Positions 23,393 to 37,148 of a stretch of 64,000 nucleotides of DNA are shown here, piece by piece. The position numbers and the translations under genes were made by a program. The stretch lies in NCBI GenBank assembly GCA_009792885.1, contig WMCF01000012.1, positions 12,857,641-12,921,640 on the forward strand. Reading direction: 5' to 3'. The notes beneath the pieces were generated by a model. That model saw only the letters and a program-made list of their open reading frames with translations, did not search any database and had not been told where the DNA came from. Within the stretch, counting starts at the first letter, position 1; the number at the start of each line of letters is the position of its first letter. This DNA comes from Eremophila alpestris peregrina. Taxonomy: Eukaryota > Chordata > Aves > Passeriformes > Alaudidae.

Positions 23393-24576
23393 ACATTATT
23401 TACTTTTTTCCTTTATTTTTGACCATAAATTTAGTCTTTTGTTTACTTAAATTTCAGTACAATGATTCATGCTTATATGTCTACAACAGTGCCTTACAGA
23501 TTGGAATTCTAATTTCCTACGTGATTTATGACACAAAGGACAGAAATTCCAAAATTTAAAATTAGGAAATCTGTGCAGCAGAAAATAGGTACTGTCCTGT
23601 AATTAAAAATACAGTATGCTGAGAAAGACAGCTTTCTTCCATATGGTACAGTTAAAATCCAACAACTTGTGTGGTTTCCAGGAATCTGGAAAATTGGAGT
23701 AAAGGTATGAATTAAGTTACTGCAAAAGCAGAACTCCAAAAATCTGAAACAAATCCACAGTAAATTATTTAGAATTACTGCTTAACTAAGCTCTTTCTTA
23801 AACTTCTTGAACTTACTTTCTTTTGTGCATTTTAGTTTCACTCAACATTTCATCTGTCTTTGGAGTTCAGCTCCTTGGAGGTAAATCAGAGGTTTGTTTT
23901 CTTTTAAGCAAAGGAAGAATACTGTCATTTTAATGATCAAAGCAATAGAAAGATGTGTTCTCATCTTTGGAAATAAGCTGTGTACAGGATGTTACCAGCA
24001 TGCCACTACACTTCTTAGGTGCTCGAAACTGCATGCTCCCCAAAGGAAAGGATTTTTTTGCACTGGTGAGTGCAGCCAGTGCAGTTGTCTAATGATAAGG
24101 AATGTTCTGGTAAAAGAATTGGGGAAAAAAAGCTAGCCCCAAATTCTCTTTAACCTATGTACTGTGTAAATGTCAGCATATTAGCTGACCACTGCAGGTG
24201 TCCCTCTATCTTGAAAAAAAAATCAGCTCTCATATATTCAATATCTGTCTCTGTTAAGTGTCAATGTATAGCTCTACTTTTCTGGGTATAGCAGCCTTAC
24301 ACCACTTTCACAAAGGAGAGTCTTCACTCTACCTCTATACTCCTTTATGATTCATGGCATGAAAGACCATAATTTTGAAATCCTGCTTGCTTTTTATGAG
24401 AGGAAGAAAGTGATGATTTCTATAACACTGATACCACTCCATCCAGAAAAGCAGAAAATGTTCTATTTTTCTATCATCCAGCATTCACTTGTTTTGAACT
24501 ACATTCTATTAGACTTCTATATACATAAAAGTGGAGACAGGAAGTAAACCTGTTTAACGGCCATATCCTCATTAAA
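23393..24576. other. Unique AT-rich DNA, no gene seen
   Basis: No repeat, RNA gene or convincing reading frame was recognised in this interval. Confidence 0.5.
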
Positions 24577-24700
24577 CAAAAAGCCCATAGGCTATAAGGT
24601 CAGGGGGGATCAATGTGTTCATCCAGGCTGACCTCCAGCCCAAGCTCCCACCATTAGACTTCCCTACAAGTCTTTGATTAATTGTAGCAGGTCATGTGCT
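24577..24700 (-). mobile_element. Ancient CR1-type LINE relic
   Basis: The plus strand contains 'ataggctataaggtcaggggg', 'gatcaatgtgttcatccaggc' and 'tgacctccagc', with 'acttccctacaag' and 'taatt' downstream. This parallels the antisense 3' region of old amniote CR1/L3-like elements (TAAGGCCAGAAGGGA, then TGTGATCATCTAG, then TCTGACCTCC). It differs clearly from the younger CR1 type at 8682 and is heavily mutated. Confidence 0.6.
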
Positions 24701-27700
24701 CAAGCTGAGAAAAGAGGATTACACAGAACAGTAACTGCTCCCTAAAAGACCAAAATCATTGCTCAACTGGGATACCAGCTCTAACTCACATCAAACAAAT
24801 GTTTATTCACCGAAGGGAAGGACAGGAGCTTACAATGCAGTAGCACTGCAGTGGCCACAATAACTCTCATAAAGTACATCTGCCTTCCAAAACATCTTTG
24901 GAAGCAGTTCCATGTTTTTGTTCTCCTGCTCCATGTTTTCATGCTATTCTGCTGGAAGATAGTCCTCTTGACTTTTTGTCTTTTCTTAATGTCCCGACTG
25001 TAGATTTAGTTGAGAATCTGGATGCAGTATTTCCAGAGTAAGTGTGACATTTAATCAAGAGAGGCTTCACTCAAGTTCAAGTTCAGTGATACATCAGGGG
25101 CCCAAATGAACCCTGTAGAACTCTCCATATCTTATACCTTTCTTGGGCTTAATCAGACCAGAAAGAAACTGCTTTATGATGAACTTTGGAGGCAATTCCC
25201 TGCACTTGGAGAAATATTTACAATAGCCCTGATCAGCAGAACTTAAGTGACAAAAATGAAATAGTAGTACCTTAAACTTTTCTGGTCCTTCTCTTCATAC
25301 ATTATGCTAGGAAGAGATATGCTTTAGATCTAGGTGTACTAAAACCAGCAGTCATTGAATAACTGCACCTAAATAAGTCAATGTACCTAAATAAAAACTG
25401 ACAGTGTACTCAAAGGAGAATTATAACTCTGCACCTGCAATCATGGGAGGTCAATGAAATGTCTGCATTGCCTGGAAGCTTTGTTTTCTGTCAATCACAG
25501 ACAGACAGCAGTGCATTTCTATCCTTAAGTGCTCATTCAGCAAAAACACAGGTACAGAAAACAAGCATTTAGAGAGATTGGCAAAATGGAAAATATGAGT
25601 ATAGTTAAACAAGAAAAAAAAAGCCCCAAAACACTACTACTTTATATATATAAACTTCCAAGTAATTTCTTCATTATGCAAAATTATATGGATAAGCAGA
25701 AGAGTCAGGATAGAAAATGCATATTAATGCATGACTATTAACTATGACATAGGTAGTTCCTTAAAAGAAACTCCTTGTCCAGTATGCAAAGTACAAATAG
25801 CATTTATTTAATTTGCTAAGGAAACAGTAGAGATTTCTTTCTCCTGTCAAATAAATAGAATAAATAAAGAACTCAATGCTGAGCTCTCTTTTTCATTTAT
25901 TTTTTACTATTAAGTCTACAGAGATGTGGTGGTGCAATTAGAGAGATAAAATTCCTTAGCTAATATCAAAGTTATATACAAGAGCTCCCTAACCTCTGTC
26001 CCTCAACAATCCTCTGTTAAGATGCACTACATTTCTAAGTTACCTTTTATTGTGGGATACAGAGCATGTTTGTAGCTAAGGAATGTTTTAGACTTAAGGG
26101 GGATCATATGAAGAAGCTTTTATGCTTCTTATGGGCAGTCTTGGATGTTTTTCTTGATCTCTTTGAATACCACTTGTCTATTTGCACCAAGGTCTTGGTG
26201 CAAAGACAGACTTGGTCTCCCACCTCTGCCTTTCTTTGTTAGACTATAAAGCATCAGGAAGTTAATATTGGATGGGTAATAAAAGAGGGTCCTGCTCTTA
26301 ATCAGGACGTCAAGACAAAAGAGTAGCTCATATTATCAGTAGCACTATTATGGTATGACTGCATAGTTGGTTAGCTGGACACCACTGAACCATTACTTTG
26401 ACTGTGGAGACAAATACTTCTCCTCCCCACAACAATCTCTACAACTTTATTAGAACAAGTTTTAAGCTCATACAACCCTGTCCATATCAATGAGACATCA
26501 AAGATCAATATGAGTCAAGGGCTGGCAGATCTGTGAAGCTTGTTTGGCATTCGCCAAGAAATACAGTGAAAAGAATTGTAGGCAATCCCAAAAAAGCTTC
26601 CTCAGTCTTTTAACAGAAAATACACTAAGCCACATTTCCTCTTGAGAACTGCATTAAATATGTTACCCTGCATTTTACTACTTCTTTTTCTTGCCAGTCT
26701 CACCAAAGGAGCAGAAATGGATTGTATAGCTTGGAAGTTATGCTTTGGTACCTGATCAATGAAAGTCAGTGTGGATTTTCCATGGGAGCAGATAAACATT
26801 ATTAAAAAAAAAAAAAAGTTAGGTTAACAAGATGCTGCAAAGATAGCATTCCATTCAACCTCCTGTGTGAGAACTGAAGTAGAGGAAATATCTGTATGGA
26901 TAATGGACAACAAAAGGTACACCATGTACTAGCCCTGAGGTTTAACTCTATGAAGTCCAGAGAAAGGTTGGATTTTGGACCTGTCTCTCAAAGGATTTGA
27001 AAAGTAAAGAGCATAGCAATAACTAGGTTTAGGTCTGAACAACCCCATTTTCCATCTCAGGAGAAAGCAGAGAAAAACTGGGAGATGGGTACTAAAATCT
27101 TACTTCATCAACACAAAAGGGAATCTTTCTTCAACAAAACTTTGCAATAGTTTATAAAAGTAATCAACAGAAATGGTGTACTGCTGTTAGAAACTGCCAT
27201 AGACCCAAGGTTAGCCAGTGTTTAAGAGCTAAAAGATAAAATCAAGACTATGAGCTTTACCACAAAAAAAAAAAAAAGTTTTTCTCATGAAACATAAAGG
27301 CATTATAATTCTCTGTTGTTCATCCTTCTGTCACCAAAAACGCTTGCTAAGACACTCCAAATCTATTATTTCAAGGTGTAAATCTTCACCGAAAGAAGTC
27401 AGGAAAAGGCACTGTGCAGACATTTTCTGCAGCATAAGAGTACAACTACTAAATATTGAACTATACCTCTAAATCATTAGGTCAAGGCATATTCTTAAAG
27501 ACTTTTATGTTCAGTCTTTTCTGACCAGCATCCCCTGTAGTGAGTATTTTAAAAAAGCAGACATACACAGGATGTAAGCTTTTCAAAATTAAACAATACA
27601 GGCCAGTTGGATCATTGACTGATCAATTTTATGTATATCTTTTTTAAGTATATCTCTTAAATATATCTTTCCAGCAGTGAAAAAGTGCATGTCTTAAAGG

Positions 27701-29814
27701 GCTAAATCATTCTTTCTACTGCCTTCATGCCTACTGTAATGCAGTATGCTCTCTTGGTTTTCACTACATCTAACCATGTGAAGTTAGTGGCATGTGTGCT
27801 GGCCTTACACTCATTGTCATTCCAAATACTACAACAGAGTAGTCTGATAAAGGGATTGGTCTTCAGTTGTAGTTCCTGTTGTATATGAACAGCACCAATG
27901 ACTAATCTGTAAGATTTCTAAGGACTAAAGACTAATCTAAGAACTTTCTGTAACTAGAAGCGTGGTAAGAAATATGAGAGGGGTACTTTAGCTTTATCTG
28001 TAGTTAGAATTCATTTTCAATGTAAATGTCACTCCAAAACATCAGCAGAATTTAGGCAGCATAGCTTACCTTGCTTTCAACAGCTGCATCCTGGAATCCT
28101 TGTAACGTCTTGTCCACTAACAGGAGTAGACATGAAAAGTCATTTATTTCTATTCACATATTGTCTCCTCCAATCCAGTAAAATGTATTTTGATTCAGAA
28201 AAACATGTTAAGACATTAAATCTGTCGCTTGTCTAGAATTCCCAAAGTGCATGTTCAACCAGTCTTCATTAAAAATAAACAAGGATACATACACATATAA
28301 ACCCTCATTCAGCTAGCAATTGCAATCATTTGAGCAAAAGCACAAAAGATCCAGAATCCATGTCATTATGTTTTTCTGTATCATGAAAATTTTATTAGCA
28401 ACAGCATCTGATCCTGTGTTCTTAGCAGTTTCCTTAGGCACTGTGGAATAGCATATAGTTCTCTCTATTGTGAACTGAATACAGATTTCAAAGTTGGGTT
28501 CTCAGAGAGAAAGCCTTTGTGTCTTGACCAGGGAAAGCAGATTTGCACTATTTATTAGAAATGGGAGGTGAAAACCTTACTGAGTTGTACTGATCATAGT
28601 GTCAAACCAAATAAGGGAGACCAAATGAGAGCTTTAATTCAGGTTAATAAATAAGGGCATTAAAGTTTCACAGTTTTTCAAACATATGTGAGCCCAATCT
28701 ATAACAGAATATTCAGAACATCAACTGGCCATGACCAGACCCAAAAACTGATGCAATTTCTGAGTGCAAACCTCAAGTGCAATGTTCTCTCTTGTCCAGG
28801 CTTGGCGTGGAACATTTAATTTGAAAATATTTTCCCTGAAATTTTAATGTGTGGTCTTTTTACTATTATGCAAATGGAGTTTGTGTTCATAGCCAGCAAA
28901 AAAATATTGTCCTAAGTTTTCTCTTCATTACTTTTTTTGCTCCTAGCTCTCTTTATTTTCTTTGTGCTGAGTTATGCTTCTCATCAGTCACCAGAAGCAG
29001 CACTAAAATAATAAAGTTTTAAAAAGAAATCAGGTAAAATAATAAAACATTCTCTACTAAAATAACCAACACCAGCAGGAGTGTTCATTAATTAGATGTA
29101 AATGTGAATAGTCGTAAATCATGGTAGAGAGAGAAAAATTTAAAAATATCACTTACACTTTTTAATTTAATATTCTATTAAAATAGAAGGACATTTTCCA
29201 TAGGCAAATTTACACATTTCTGATATGTTTGATAGGCTTTCTTGGATTATTACCATACTATTATCTTTTTCTCTCAAATAACAACATAAGAGATGGAAAA
29301 AGAAAATATTGTTGTGATCATATTGTTCCTTTAAAACAATTTACAAGTGAAATTGGAACATGTTTTTTCCCCAAAAAGTAGTAATTCAATACTTCAGCTT
29401 CATCATGTGTTCCTTAAAATAGTTCTTCTGCTAAAAATTGTAGTAGCAGAGTGGTAACATTTCCCCTGCTGGACAATTCACTGCCCATCCTTGCTTCTGA
29501 GAGTATGACAACATTTGGAAGGAGCCTATGCTTACTAAACTTAAAGTAAATATTTGGCAGGTTCTACAGGACTCCTGTTTGCAAGCAGAGTATAGTAAAA
29601 AATTTGGCAAGTTTTAGATCATATTTAGAAATACAATTCTCTGAAGACTAAAGGGTGCTGTGGGGAATAAGGCCCTGATTTAGTTCTTCCCTTTTTGCAG
29701 AAGACTTAGTTCCTAAGAATGTGTTCTGTTTAATTAGTATGGCACTAGTCCCTGTTTTGATTCTGTTTGGTTTTTCAGCTGTTTGCAACTTCCTGTGCGA
29801 GAGTTATGCCTGGA
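24701..29814. other. Unique AT-rich DNA, no gene seen
   Basis: All frames are under about 70 codons. Two 14-base A runs lie at 26804-26817 and 27264-27277. No mobile element was recognised. Confidence 0.55.
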
Positions 29815-29930
29815 GAAAAAAAAAAACAACCTCAAAACTAAAACCAAAACCAAAACAAGACAAACCAAACTAAAACAAAATAAAAAACCAACCAACCAAC
29901 CAAAGAAGTCAAAACCAAAAACCAAATTCA
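29815..29930. repeat. A/C-rich simple repeat (AAAACC- and CCAA-like)
   Basis: The stretch is almost free of G and T, with repeated ACCAAAACC units and (CCAA)4 near 29888-29903. On the minus strand it would encode only Leu/Val/Phe-rich low-complexity peptide. It immediately precedes an LTR fragment. Confidence 0.85.
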
Positions 29931-29959
29931 AATAGACTCAAAGAAAAGGAAATGGTAAT

Positions 29960-30145
29960 TTTTCCTTCTTCTTGTGCAACTTCCTGCTTTCAGAACATGG
30001 GAAATTAAAAAATCCTTCATTTACAATAAGCTCTACTTAGCAAAACCAAAAAATCAGTGTGTTATCAACACTATTCCCATACTAAATCCAAAACATTGTA
30101 CCAACTACTATGAACATTAACTCTATCGTAGCTGAAAATTATCTT
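29960..30145 (-). mobile_element. ERVL-type LTR, 5' fragment
   Basis: The sequence follows the antisense start of the bird LTR family seen elsewhere here: 'ttcttgtgcaac', 'agaacatgggaa', 'cttagcaaaacc', ATCAGTGTGTTATCAACACT, 'ccatactaaatccaaaaca', and 'taactctatcgtagctgaaa' at the end. Only the first part of the LTR (minus-strand U3) is recognisable, and the other half is missing or replaced by the A/C-rich repeat. No target duplication was found. Confidence 0.82.
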
Positions 30146-33100
30146 TTCCATTCAGACTCTTAAGGGGAGTAAGTTGTTTAGCTATTATTATTTTGATAGC
30201 ACAACTAAAAATAGCCTTCAATACAAAGAGTGGGGGTGTGGAATCCTGTATTTTAAAAAAAGATGAAGTGTCAAGAACTAGCTTGCACTGTGAAAATACA
30301 AGACATCGAAAGTTAAGGCTAGAGCTATGTCAATTCAATTATTGTGGAGGAAAAATAAAAGCAAAATAAGACAAAGTAACAACCTTACCTCTGGCTTCAG
30401 CCTAGGACTCATAAGCAGAAGAACTATTAATGTTATGGAACAGAAAGGAATGGATACATTTTAGTATTCACTTTACAGTTCATATTCACATATAGTTCAC
30501 ATTGTAACAAACAACTAAAAAAATCTATGTAAGAAAAATAAAAGTGTCCATAATTCTGTGAAGCCCAAATACAGATATACAAATTGGACAGATCATCCAT
30601 TTGAAGTTCACATAACTGCTATCTAAGTCAATGGTGCATTGTGCTGGAAGGGATACTTGCTTGTGCATCTACATATTTTCAGAGCAGAATTTCTCAGTGG
30701 GTTCCAACTCTTCATTGCACACACAGTAAGTCTCAACACAAATGCACACTAGGTCAAAGTTCTCAGGAGTAGTTCTGCTAGAATATGGTCCTTCATAAAA
30801 TCTTACATCCTGACTATCTATATTTGTATGATTCTCTCCTATAAAACTGAAGATCCTCACAGAAAGCTAAAAATTGTTCTCTCCAACACTTATATTTGAT
30901 TTCTGTTATTATTTGTTAAATATGCTGTCATGAAGGTTTTGGAAAAACATTCCTGACATGACAAAGAAAGCAAAAAAAATGTAAGAGATAGATGTTTGCA
31001 AAGTATATTAACTTGAGACACAGGAAAGCTTACATTAGTTAAATATGTGTAGTTGTTTCATAAATGTAAAAATCACTGACTGTGTAGCTCAGTCAAGGAT
31101 GCATGGCAAGAGTGTGAACGCAAATGTAGCTCCTGAGGTAATGGTGAGAGTTCTCAGAGAGTGCTTCTTGCTGTATAGACACAAATTGACAAAATCTACT
31201 TCTTTTTGGTGGTTTGCTTTACAGCACATGATGACAATATTTTTCACACACCTCCATAAAAACAGTAGGTAAATCCTTCCCCTAAAGTCTGCAGTTATAA
31301 ACATATTACTGCCTGTTCACTGCAGCGCTTCCATTTACTAAGCCTGTGGAAGGTTTGAGAAGTACTGGGTGTCTGTGTTGAATAACAATAATGTTATTTT
31401 ATTTCAAGTGCCCCAAATAATCATCACTTCTAACAAAACCATGAATCCAGCAGCTTCCAGTTTTCTGAGTGTGCGGGGTGCATCACTTGAAGCTTGGTTC
31501 CAGCTGTCGTGTGTCATATCCAAGCATTCCACATCAGAGCTCCTGCAGCAGTTACTCATCTTGTCAAAGGCTGCTCTACCCCAATCTTTTTCTCTGCTTC
31601 ATTTAATCCCAAAGCTTCCCGTTCAAGGGCCATGTAATCTCCTGTTCTGTTGTTATCCCCCACACACTGCTCCCCCAGCTTGGATGGAAGTCTTTCTTTC
31701 AGCCACACAAGTGCTCCTTTGCCCACTCCACAGTCAGCTCCCAGTAGCCTACCTCAGTCTTGCTCTTGGGTTATTAAGAGAGGGGTTCCTTCCAGAGCCA
31801 TGACTCCTGCTCCTCTCTACAAATTACCTCTCCTTTTACTCTCCTCGAGGGATTCCAGATACCTCTACTGCTAATACTTGCACAGAGAGTTACCACAGAA
31901 TCCAGGATGGAGCCCAAAGGTCTCCTGTAATTGATTGCATATGGGAAGAAACAAGGGCACAAAAGGTGATAAGCCATGGGACTGGCTCTTCTGTTTTATT
32001 CAACTATGGATCAAGAATATTTCCACTTAAATGACTCAAATTAAGTAAATCACAATTAACTCATACCATACTGAATTTTGAGAGAGGTTATTCTCTTGCT
32101 TCTTCACTCCTGTATAGTGTCTGGAATTTAATGTTCTTGCAGACTGCATCAGGTATTGTTCAGTAAGTAATTTTCTCTCTTTGAAAGATTTCTGTTGTTA
32201 TTATTATCAATGTTTTTATTTTCTTGATCATATGACAAAAATGGCACTCTCCTGGATGAAATGTATATTAATTTCCCTATGAAAGATTAAAAAAAGAGGA
32301 AAATTTATCACAGTAGACTAAGGCATAAGTGTCGACTGACTAGTCTTTTAGACAGCTCTTATTCTTTTTATTCTTTCCTTTTCTAGGCTTTTTTAATCAT
32401 ACAGGTTCTCAGCTAAAATTCCTTCCAGAGTTTTCTAAAGGATTCAAGTGCATACAGTGAACATTTACAACATGAAAAATAGTGCTAAACAACAACAGAA
32501 AAAATTTCATTTTTTCCAACAAACTGTTCACTCCATCTTCTACAATCTCATTGATGAAATCTGTTTCTTCTACCTGATGAGTCTAGTCATCCTCACAATT
32601 TGTGATCCCTCTGATTCCAACAATATTTCTCCTTTAAATTCCTAACTACAGTCAAAATGCAAAACTTAACACCCCGGCTGTTTGAAAAAATTTATAGGAT
32701 TTCTTCAGATAGATGCATGTTTTAAGGACATGAATGTCTCAAGAATGAATATGAGGATATAAAAAAAGTTGTTTCTATAATAAACACTATTGATTTTAAA
32801 GCATTAAGAAATGCATGATTTGGAGATGTTTTTCTAGAATGTGACACTAAGTTGGCTATATGCACTGAATGGTCTTTATTATAAAATGTGTAGTGCTTTT
32901 GTTATGAATTCATTGAATATGCAAAAAGCATTTTTTTTTTCTGGATCAGTATTCATCCAAATAAAAGAGTTTTTCCAGCAGAACTCAGAAGACATTAATC
33001 TGTTAGAGCAATTCCCTTTATGAATTTTGTTTTTTAAAATATTTTTCTTTTTTTAAAAAATATTACATACTAGAGGCACCAGAGTTGTTGAAAAAGAACA

Positions 33101-36100
33101 TTGAAATTTATGAACAAACTAAATGTGTACTGTATTTTTCTACTCTGTTATGCTTGAGTAAAACTGATTTGGTTGAACTCAAGCATTCATTAAAAAACTC
33201 TCTTTCAAACAGAGAAAAGGTAAGGAAAACTCAACCTCTGCCTCTATATACATTTAAAAGTACATTAAGGTCAATGTTTCTGTGATACCTTCATACACAG
33301 TTTCCTTCACAGTTTGCCATCATCCAGATAATTCATTTTCCACAAGATGATCACAAATATCACCCATAGCTATAGTACCCACTCATAAAATTTTTTTACA
33401 CTCCCCCACTCCAAAATTGTCCATTACATAAAGATAAAATAATTGAGCTACCTAAGCTACCTGAGTGGATTCTAAGCTGATTAGAAATCAATATGGTGCC
33501 CAGTACCACAAATATGATGTCTTATGTGTCATATTCCCCATGATCTAGTACAGGTTAAGGACTTCCCTTAGTGTGCTCTTTTAATCTAAAAATGGGGACA
33601 TGGGACCTATACCGTCTAAGCTACCTAAGCTCAAAAATGATGTTAGCATTAGGGATGGAACCCAGCTCCTGCAAACTGCAGAAAAATAACTGACAGATCA
33701 TCCTTATCTATGCTCTGATTAAAGTAGAAGGATCTATAGACAAACAAGTTTATTCTGCTCTTAGACACAAAATGTCTTCAGTAGCCTTTCCTTCACATAA
33801 AAATATCTATACATCTTTTAAATTTTGATTAACCTCAAGCCATGGTATTCTACATGCAAACTAACAAGGATACAAGACCAGAGCAAGAAGTACCTTTCAG
33901 CACTGCTTTGCCCATCTGGATGTCATTCAAGCAGCTAACTGATACAAGCAGTAAATTCAAGTATGTGCATGTGGGACTCCTAGCTGCCCCTCCTGCCCCA
34001 GCATCACTGTAAGCAGCAGATTTCAACAAGCTTCTAAACTAGGCACATCGAATTAATTCATGGTTATTTTTAAGGAGCTGAAGTCCCAGGCCTTCATTCT
34101 CAAGTTTGGAAGACAAAATGAGACACCAAGGCTGACATGTACACTTCAGTATCTAAAGCATCTTTTAGAAGTAGATTACTTACATGTGCAAGTTTTTCAT
34201 AGTACAAGAAGCAAAGAACAACACAGGAACTATAGAGTGGTGCACTTCCCATGACCAAACTGCAAGAACAAATTCATGGGAGAGGCAGTATGACATGCTG
34301 TCTCTCAGAGTAAAACACCAACACCATCTGTATTCCTCAGAAGGAATAAGTTTATTTTCCAGCATGCTAAAGAACATATTTCTTCTATTTTGGGCAACAG
34401 TCTCAGACACTGAAATAAATTTCCAAGGAAATGGTTGCATCCATTTTTTTTAACATCTCAGTTCTGAAATACTTTGTGCAATTATATATAGAAAAGGAAT
34501 CAGGATTTCTAAAACAATGCTCCTCAAACTTATCTTGCTGAAAACTGACCTATTAATTCTATACAGTTTAATTTTTTCAGCTGCATAGGCTTTGTGAGGT
34601 TCACTGTTGAGAAATGAAAGCACAGAGGGATTTTCAGTCAAAACCCCATATTCTGCTTCTGGTTGACTTGAGGGATGGTGCTTTTCTTCACAAGCAGCTC
34701 CCCTAATATTAAAATCTGCCCAGAACCAACACAGTGAAGACAAAGCTGGAACCCAATATAATAGAAAGAGTAATGGCAAACATATGGAACAGGTGAAAGA
34801 CAGAATCTAGACTGCAGCAATAAAATTGGAATCTTCCTTGAGTTACAAGAAGTATTCCCTTAAGCTGTCATTTAGTTAAAGCTTACTGACAAGTAGAATA
34901 AACATCAATACTACACTGGTGTTCAGGAAGAGGGCATTTGCTTAACGTGGCTAGCAGAGAGTTTTAAGAATAGTTTCAACACTTGGTGATATGCCAGAAC
35001 TAATAGCCAAATAGGTATTTTTTATCTCCAAATTTGTACATCTATTTTAGTGAGCACTGGACTCTGTCCTGAAGAGAATCAATCCTGAAACCAAAAATCA
35101 AGAGGTCATCCTGGGAGTACAAGTATATAAGTACAAACGTGTAGCAATGATATGTTCCAAATGGATTTGCATGTATCCTTCAAGGGTTTCAGTAATTATC
35201 CACTCAGATTGGTAAAGTGTATTGATGGACCACCACTTACATTGCCACAATTTGCAACTGGCATCATTTTTTAAATGTAATGATGGCAAGAACCATTCAA
35301 ACACTTCATTTACTTGTTTACATCCACAGTCATTGCAAGAAAACATCAGCTAAAGGACAGACACAATTGTTCCTGTGTGCACAGAAGTATTATTGAAATC
35401 AACAAAGAAATGGGAACTCACATTTCCCTGGGAAAAGAAGTCTAGAGGCTAGAGGGTTTCTCCAGCCTCCATGTCATCCTCTTGGAGTATTGTAAATACT
35501 CTGTTTCTTTACAGACCTCGTAGATCATGCACTTAGGTAAACATGGTGTCTATGGTTAACCTTAAAGAGTGCATAATCAAATCCATGCAGTAGCCTATTC
35601 CCTTGCTGGTTGCTGAAACAGTAGTTAGAACTGGAAAGAAGGTGCTCTGTTGCTTCAGGTCTTCCTCATCTGACTAAAAATGCAACACTGGTATGAGCAT
35701 GTACTCTTTGGCTTTAGATGGAGATTTTCTGTTTAAAAGTTAAAACAGGAGACTATTAGAAAACTGAAAGTCTAATAGGTCTTTAGCTCCATAACAACCT
35801 CACCTATCACAAGAAATCATAAATAAGATCTTAGACATGACTTCCACTGTCAGGTACACGATATGCATAAATACACCCATCTTATTCAGGAAGCAACCTG
35901 GATGGGATCACACCTAGATGTTGGTGCAATCAGGATTGAACATAAGATGATGTAAATCTGCAGAGCAGCAGTAGCCACCTAGCTACTCATCCTTTTCTTG
36001 GTTTTCACTGTCTTGTTGGTCTGTGTCCTTTGCAAATTTTCAGTTGTATGATTTCCCAAAAAGAAAAAAAAAGCAAAACAGATTGAACTTTAGACAGGGT

Positions 36101-36567
36101 AGGAGGTTTTTTTACATTTTTTTAAATTTCCATTTCAAGCTTTCTGCACAGACTCTGAGAACAAAGTAGTCTTCTAACACAAAAGTGAATACTAAGGCTG
36201 TTACGTCAGTATAGGTAACTGTTGAAAAGCACAGCCAATACCACAATTCTTATTCTAAAAATCAGATATTATGGATTCAGAGGTCTATAAAAAATTCCAA
36301 ACATGTTTCACGTATGTTTCATCTATTTAATGTAGAACAAAGATGTGGATTGTACTCTGCTGTTGGGAAAATTCAGTTTTCAAAGGTGGATTTTCAAAAT
36401 TGTTTTTCACTTCCACTTCCTCATTTCTATTGCCACATAAATGCTTCCAGCTCTCTATCACTCCTACTTCTGTGTTATATACAAGAAGCATTGTGAAACT
36501 TGTGTAGTTAATTAGTACAGAAAACATCTTCTGATGACAATTCTGAAATGGTACTGAACTATATTTT
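30146..36567. other. Unique AT-rich DNA, no gene seen
   Basis: No supported gene. The longest frame (plus strand, 31369-31803) opens with GTG, not ATG, and shows no domain. A near-repeat of GCTACCTAAGCT occurs at about 33453 and 33621. An AT-rich imperfect inverted repeat lies near 33031-33065. A tRNA-like start near 31080 was examined and rejected. Confidence 0.55.
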
Positions 36568-36876
36568 TGTCATGGTTTAGGAATGGTATTCCAAATTAAA
36601 TACTCCCACAAACTGCTCCCCTACCTCCCAACCCCCCCACCTGTGAAAGGGACAAATGGAAAAGATCAAGATTTGAGATAAGGAACAATTTACTGGAAAC
36701 AGCAATGATATAAAAAAAACAAATGGTAGCAGCAACAATATTAACAAAAGTGTACAAGAGATGGTTATTCATATGCAAAAATGCCTGACACGCCTGACCT
36801 GAGAGCTGCTCTGTGGCTGCCCGGGGTCAGCGTGGGCTCTTTGTCTCCCCTGTTGGACCGGGAAGCTTGTGGTGGG

Positions 36877-36880
36877 GACA
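36877..36880. repeat. Target-site duplication, left copy (GACA)
   Basis: This sequence precedes the TG that opens the inner LTR and is matched by GACA at 37145-37148. A 4-bp direct repeat is weak on its own but coincides with TG and CA ends. Confidence 0.65.
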
Positions 36881-36987
36881 TGAATATGCATGGAGGCCCA
36901 AAGCCATTGGTCACGGTAATGCTGTCACTCCCCGACTTCTCTGTATCTTATTGGATGGTCCTGTGCTAGCCACGCCCCGGACCGAAG

Positions 36988-36994
36988 TTATAAG
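36988..36994 (+). promoter_or_regulatory. LTR TATA box
   Basis: TTATAAG follows a GC-rich segment and lies 50 bases before AATAAA, as in a retroviral core promoter. The AATAAA would then fall within R. Confidence 0.65.
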
Positions 36995-37037
36995 AATGCT
37001 GTCCGAGAGATACTCGAGGCTTTTGGAGGCAGCAGCT

Positions 37038-37043
37038 AATAAA
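37038..37043 (+). terminator. LTR polyadenylation signal AATAAA
   Basis: AATAAA is followed by GTGTTGCATTCC, a GT-rich downstream context suited to cleavage and polyadenylation. Confidence 0.68.
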
Positions 37044-37144
37044 GTGTTGCATTCCAGAAGTCAGTCTCCTTCTATCCTTACCCCTGAGAACCCTGCTTAT
37101 ATTAGGAACCACCCCCCCTCCTTTCCTCCTGCAGCACACACGCA

Positions 37145-37148
37145 GACA
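37145..37148. repeat. Target-site duplication, right copy (GACA)
   Basis: Matches 36877-36880 directly after the terminal CA of the inner LTR. Confidence 0.65.

Larger units (their letters stand above)
36881..37144 (+). mobile_element. Short solo LTR nested in the ERVL-type LTR
   Basis: A 264-bp segment starting TGAATATGCATGG and ending CACGCA. It has a TATA box (TTATAAG, 36988-36994) and AATAAA (37038-37043) in the U3-R-U5 order expected of an LTR, plus GC-rich promoter sequence upstream (CCACGCCCCGGACC). The 4-bp duplication GACA suggests a gammaretrovirus-like (ERV1) integrase. Removing the insert joins 'gtggggaca' to 'cgggaccgcagg' of the host LTR. No internal genes are present, so it is a solo LTR. 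The exact ends depend on the short duplication and could shift. Confidence 0.75.

Noticed and set aside
29734..29931. Minus-strand frame with Leu-Val-Leu-Val repeats resembling a membrane segment.
   Set aside because: It is a translation of the A/C-rich simple repeat.
31078..31150. Possible tRNA or tRNA-derived SINE (TGTGTAGCTCAGTCAAGG resembles an A box).
   Set aside because: No B box (GGTTCGAAYCC) at the right distance and no cloverleaf stems.
31369..31803. Plus-strand frame of 144 codons.
   Set aside because: It opens with GTG and has no recognisable domain or supporting exon structure.
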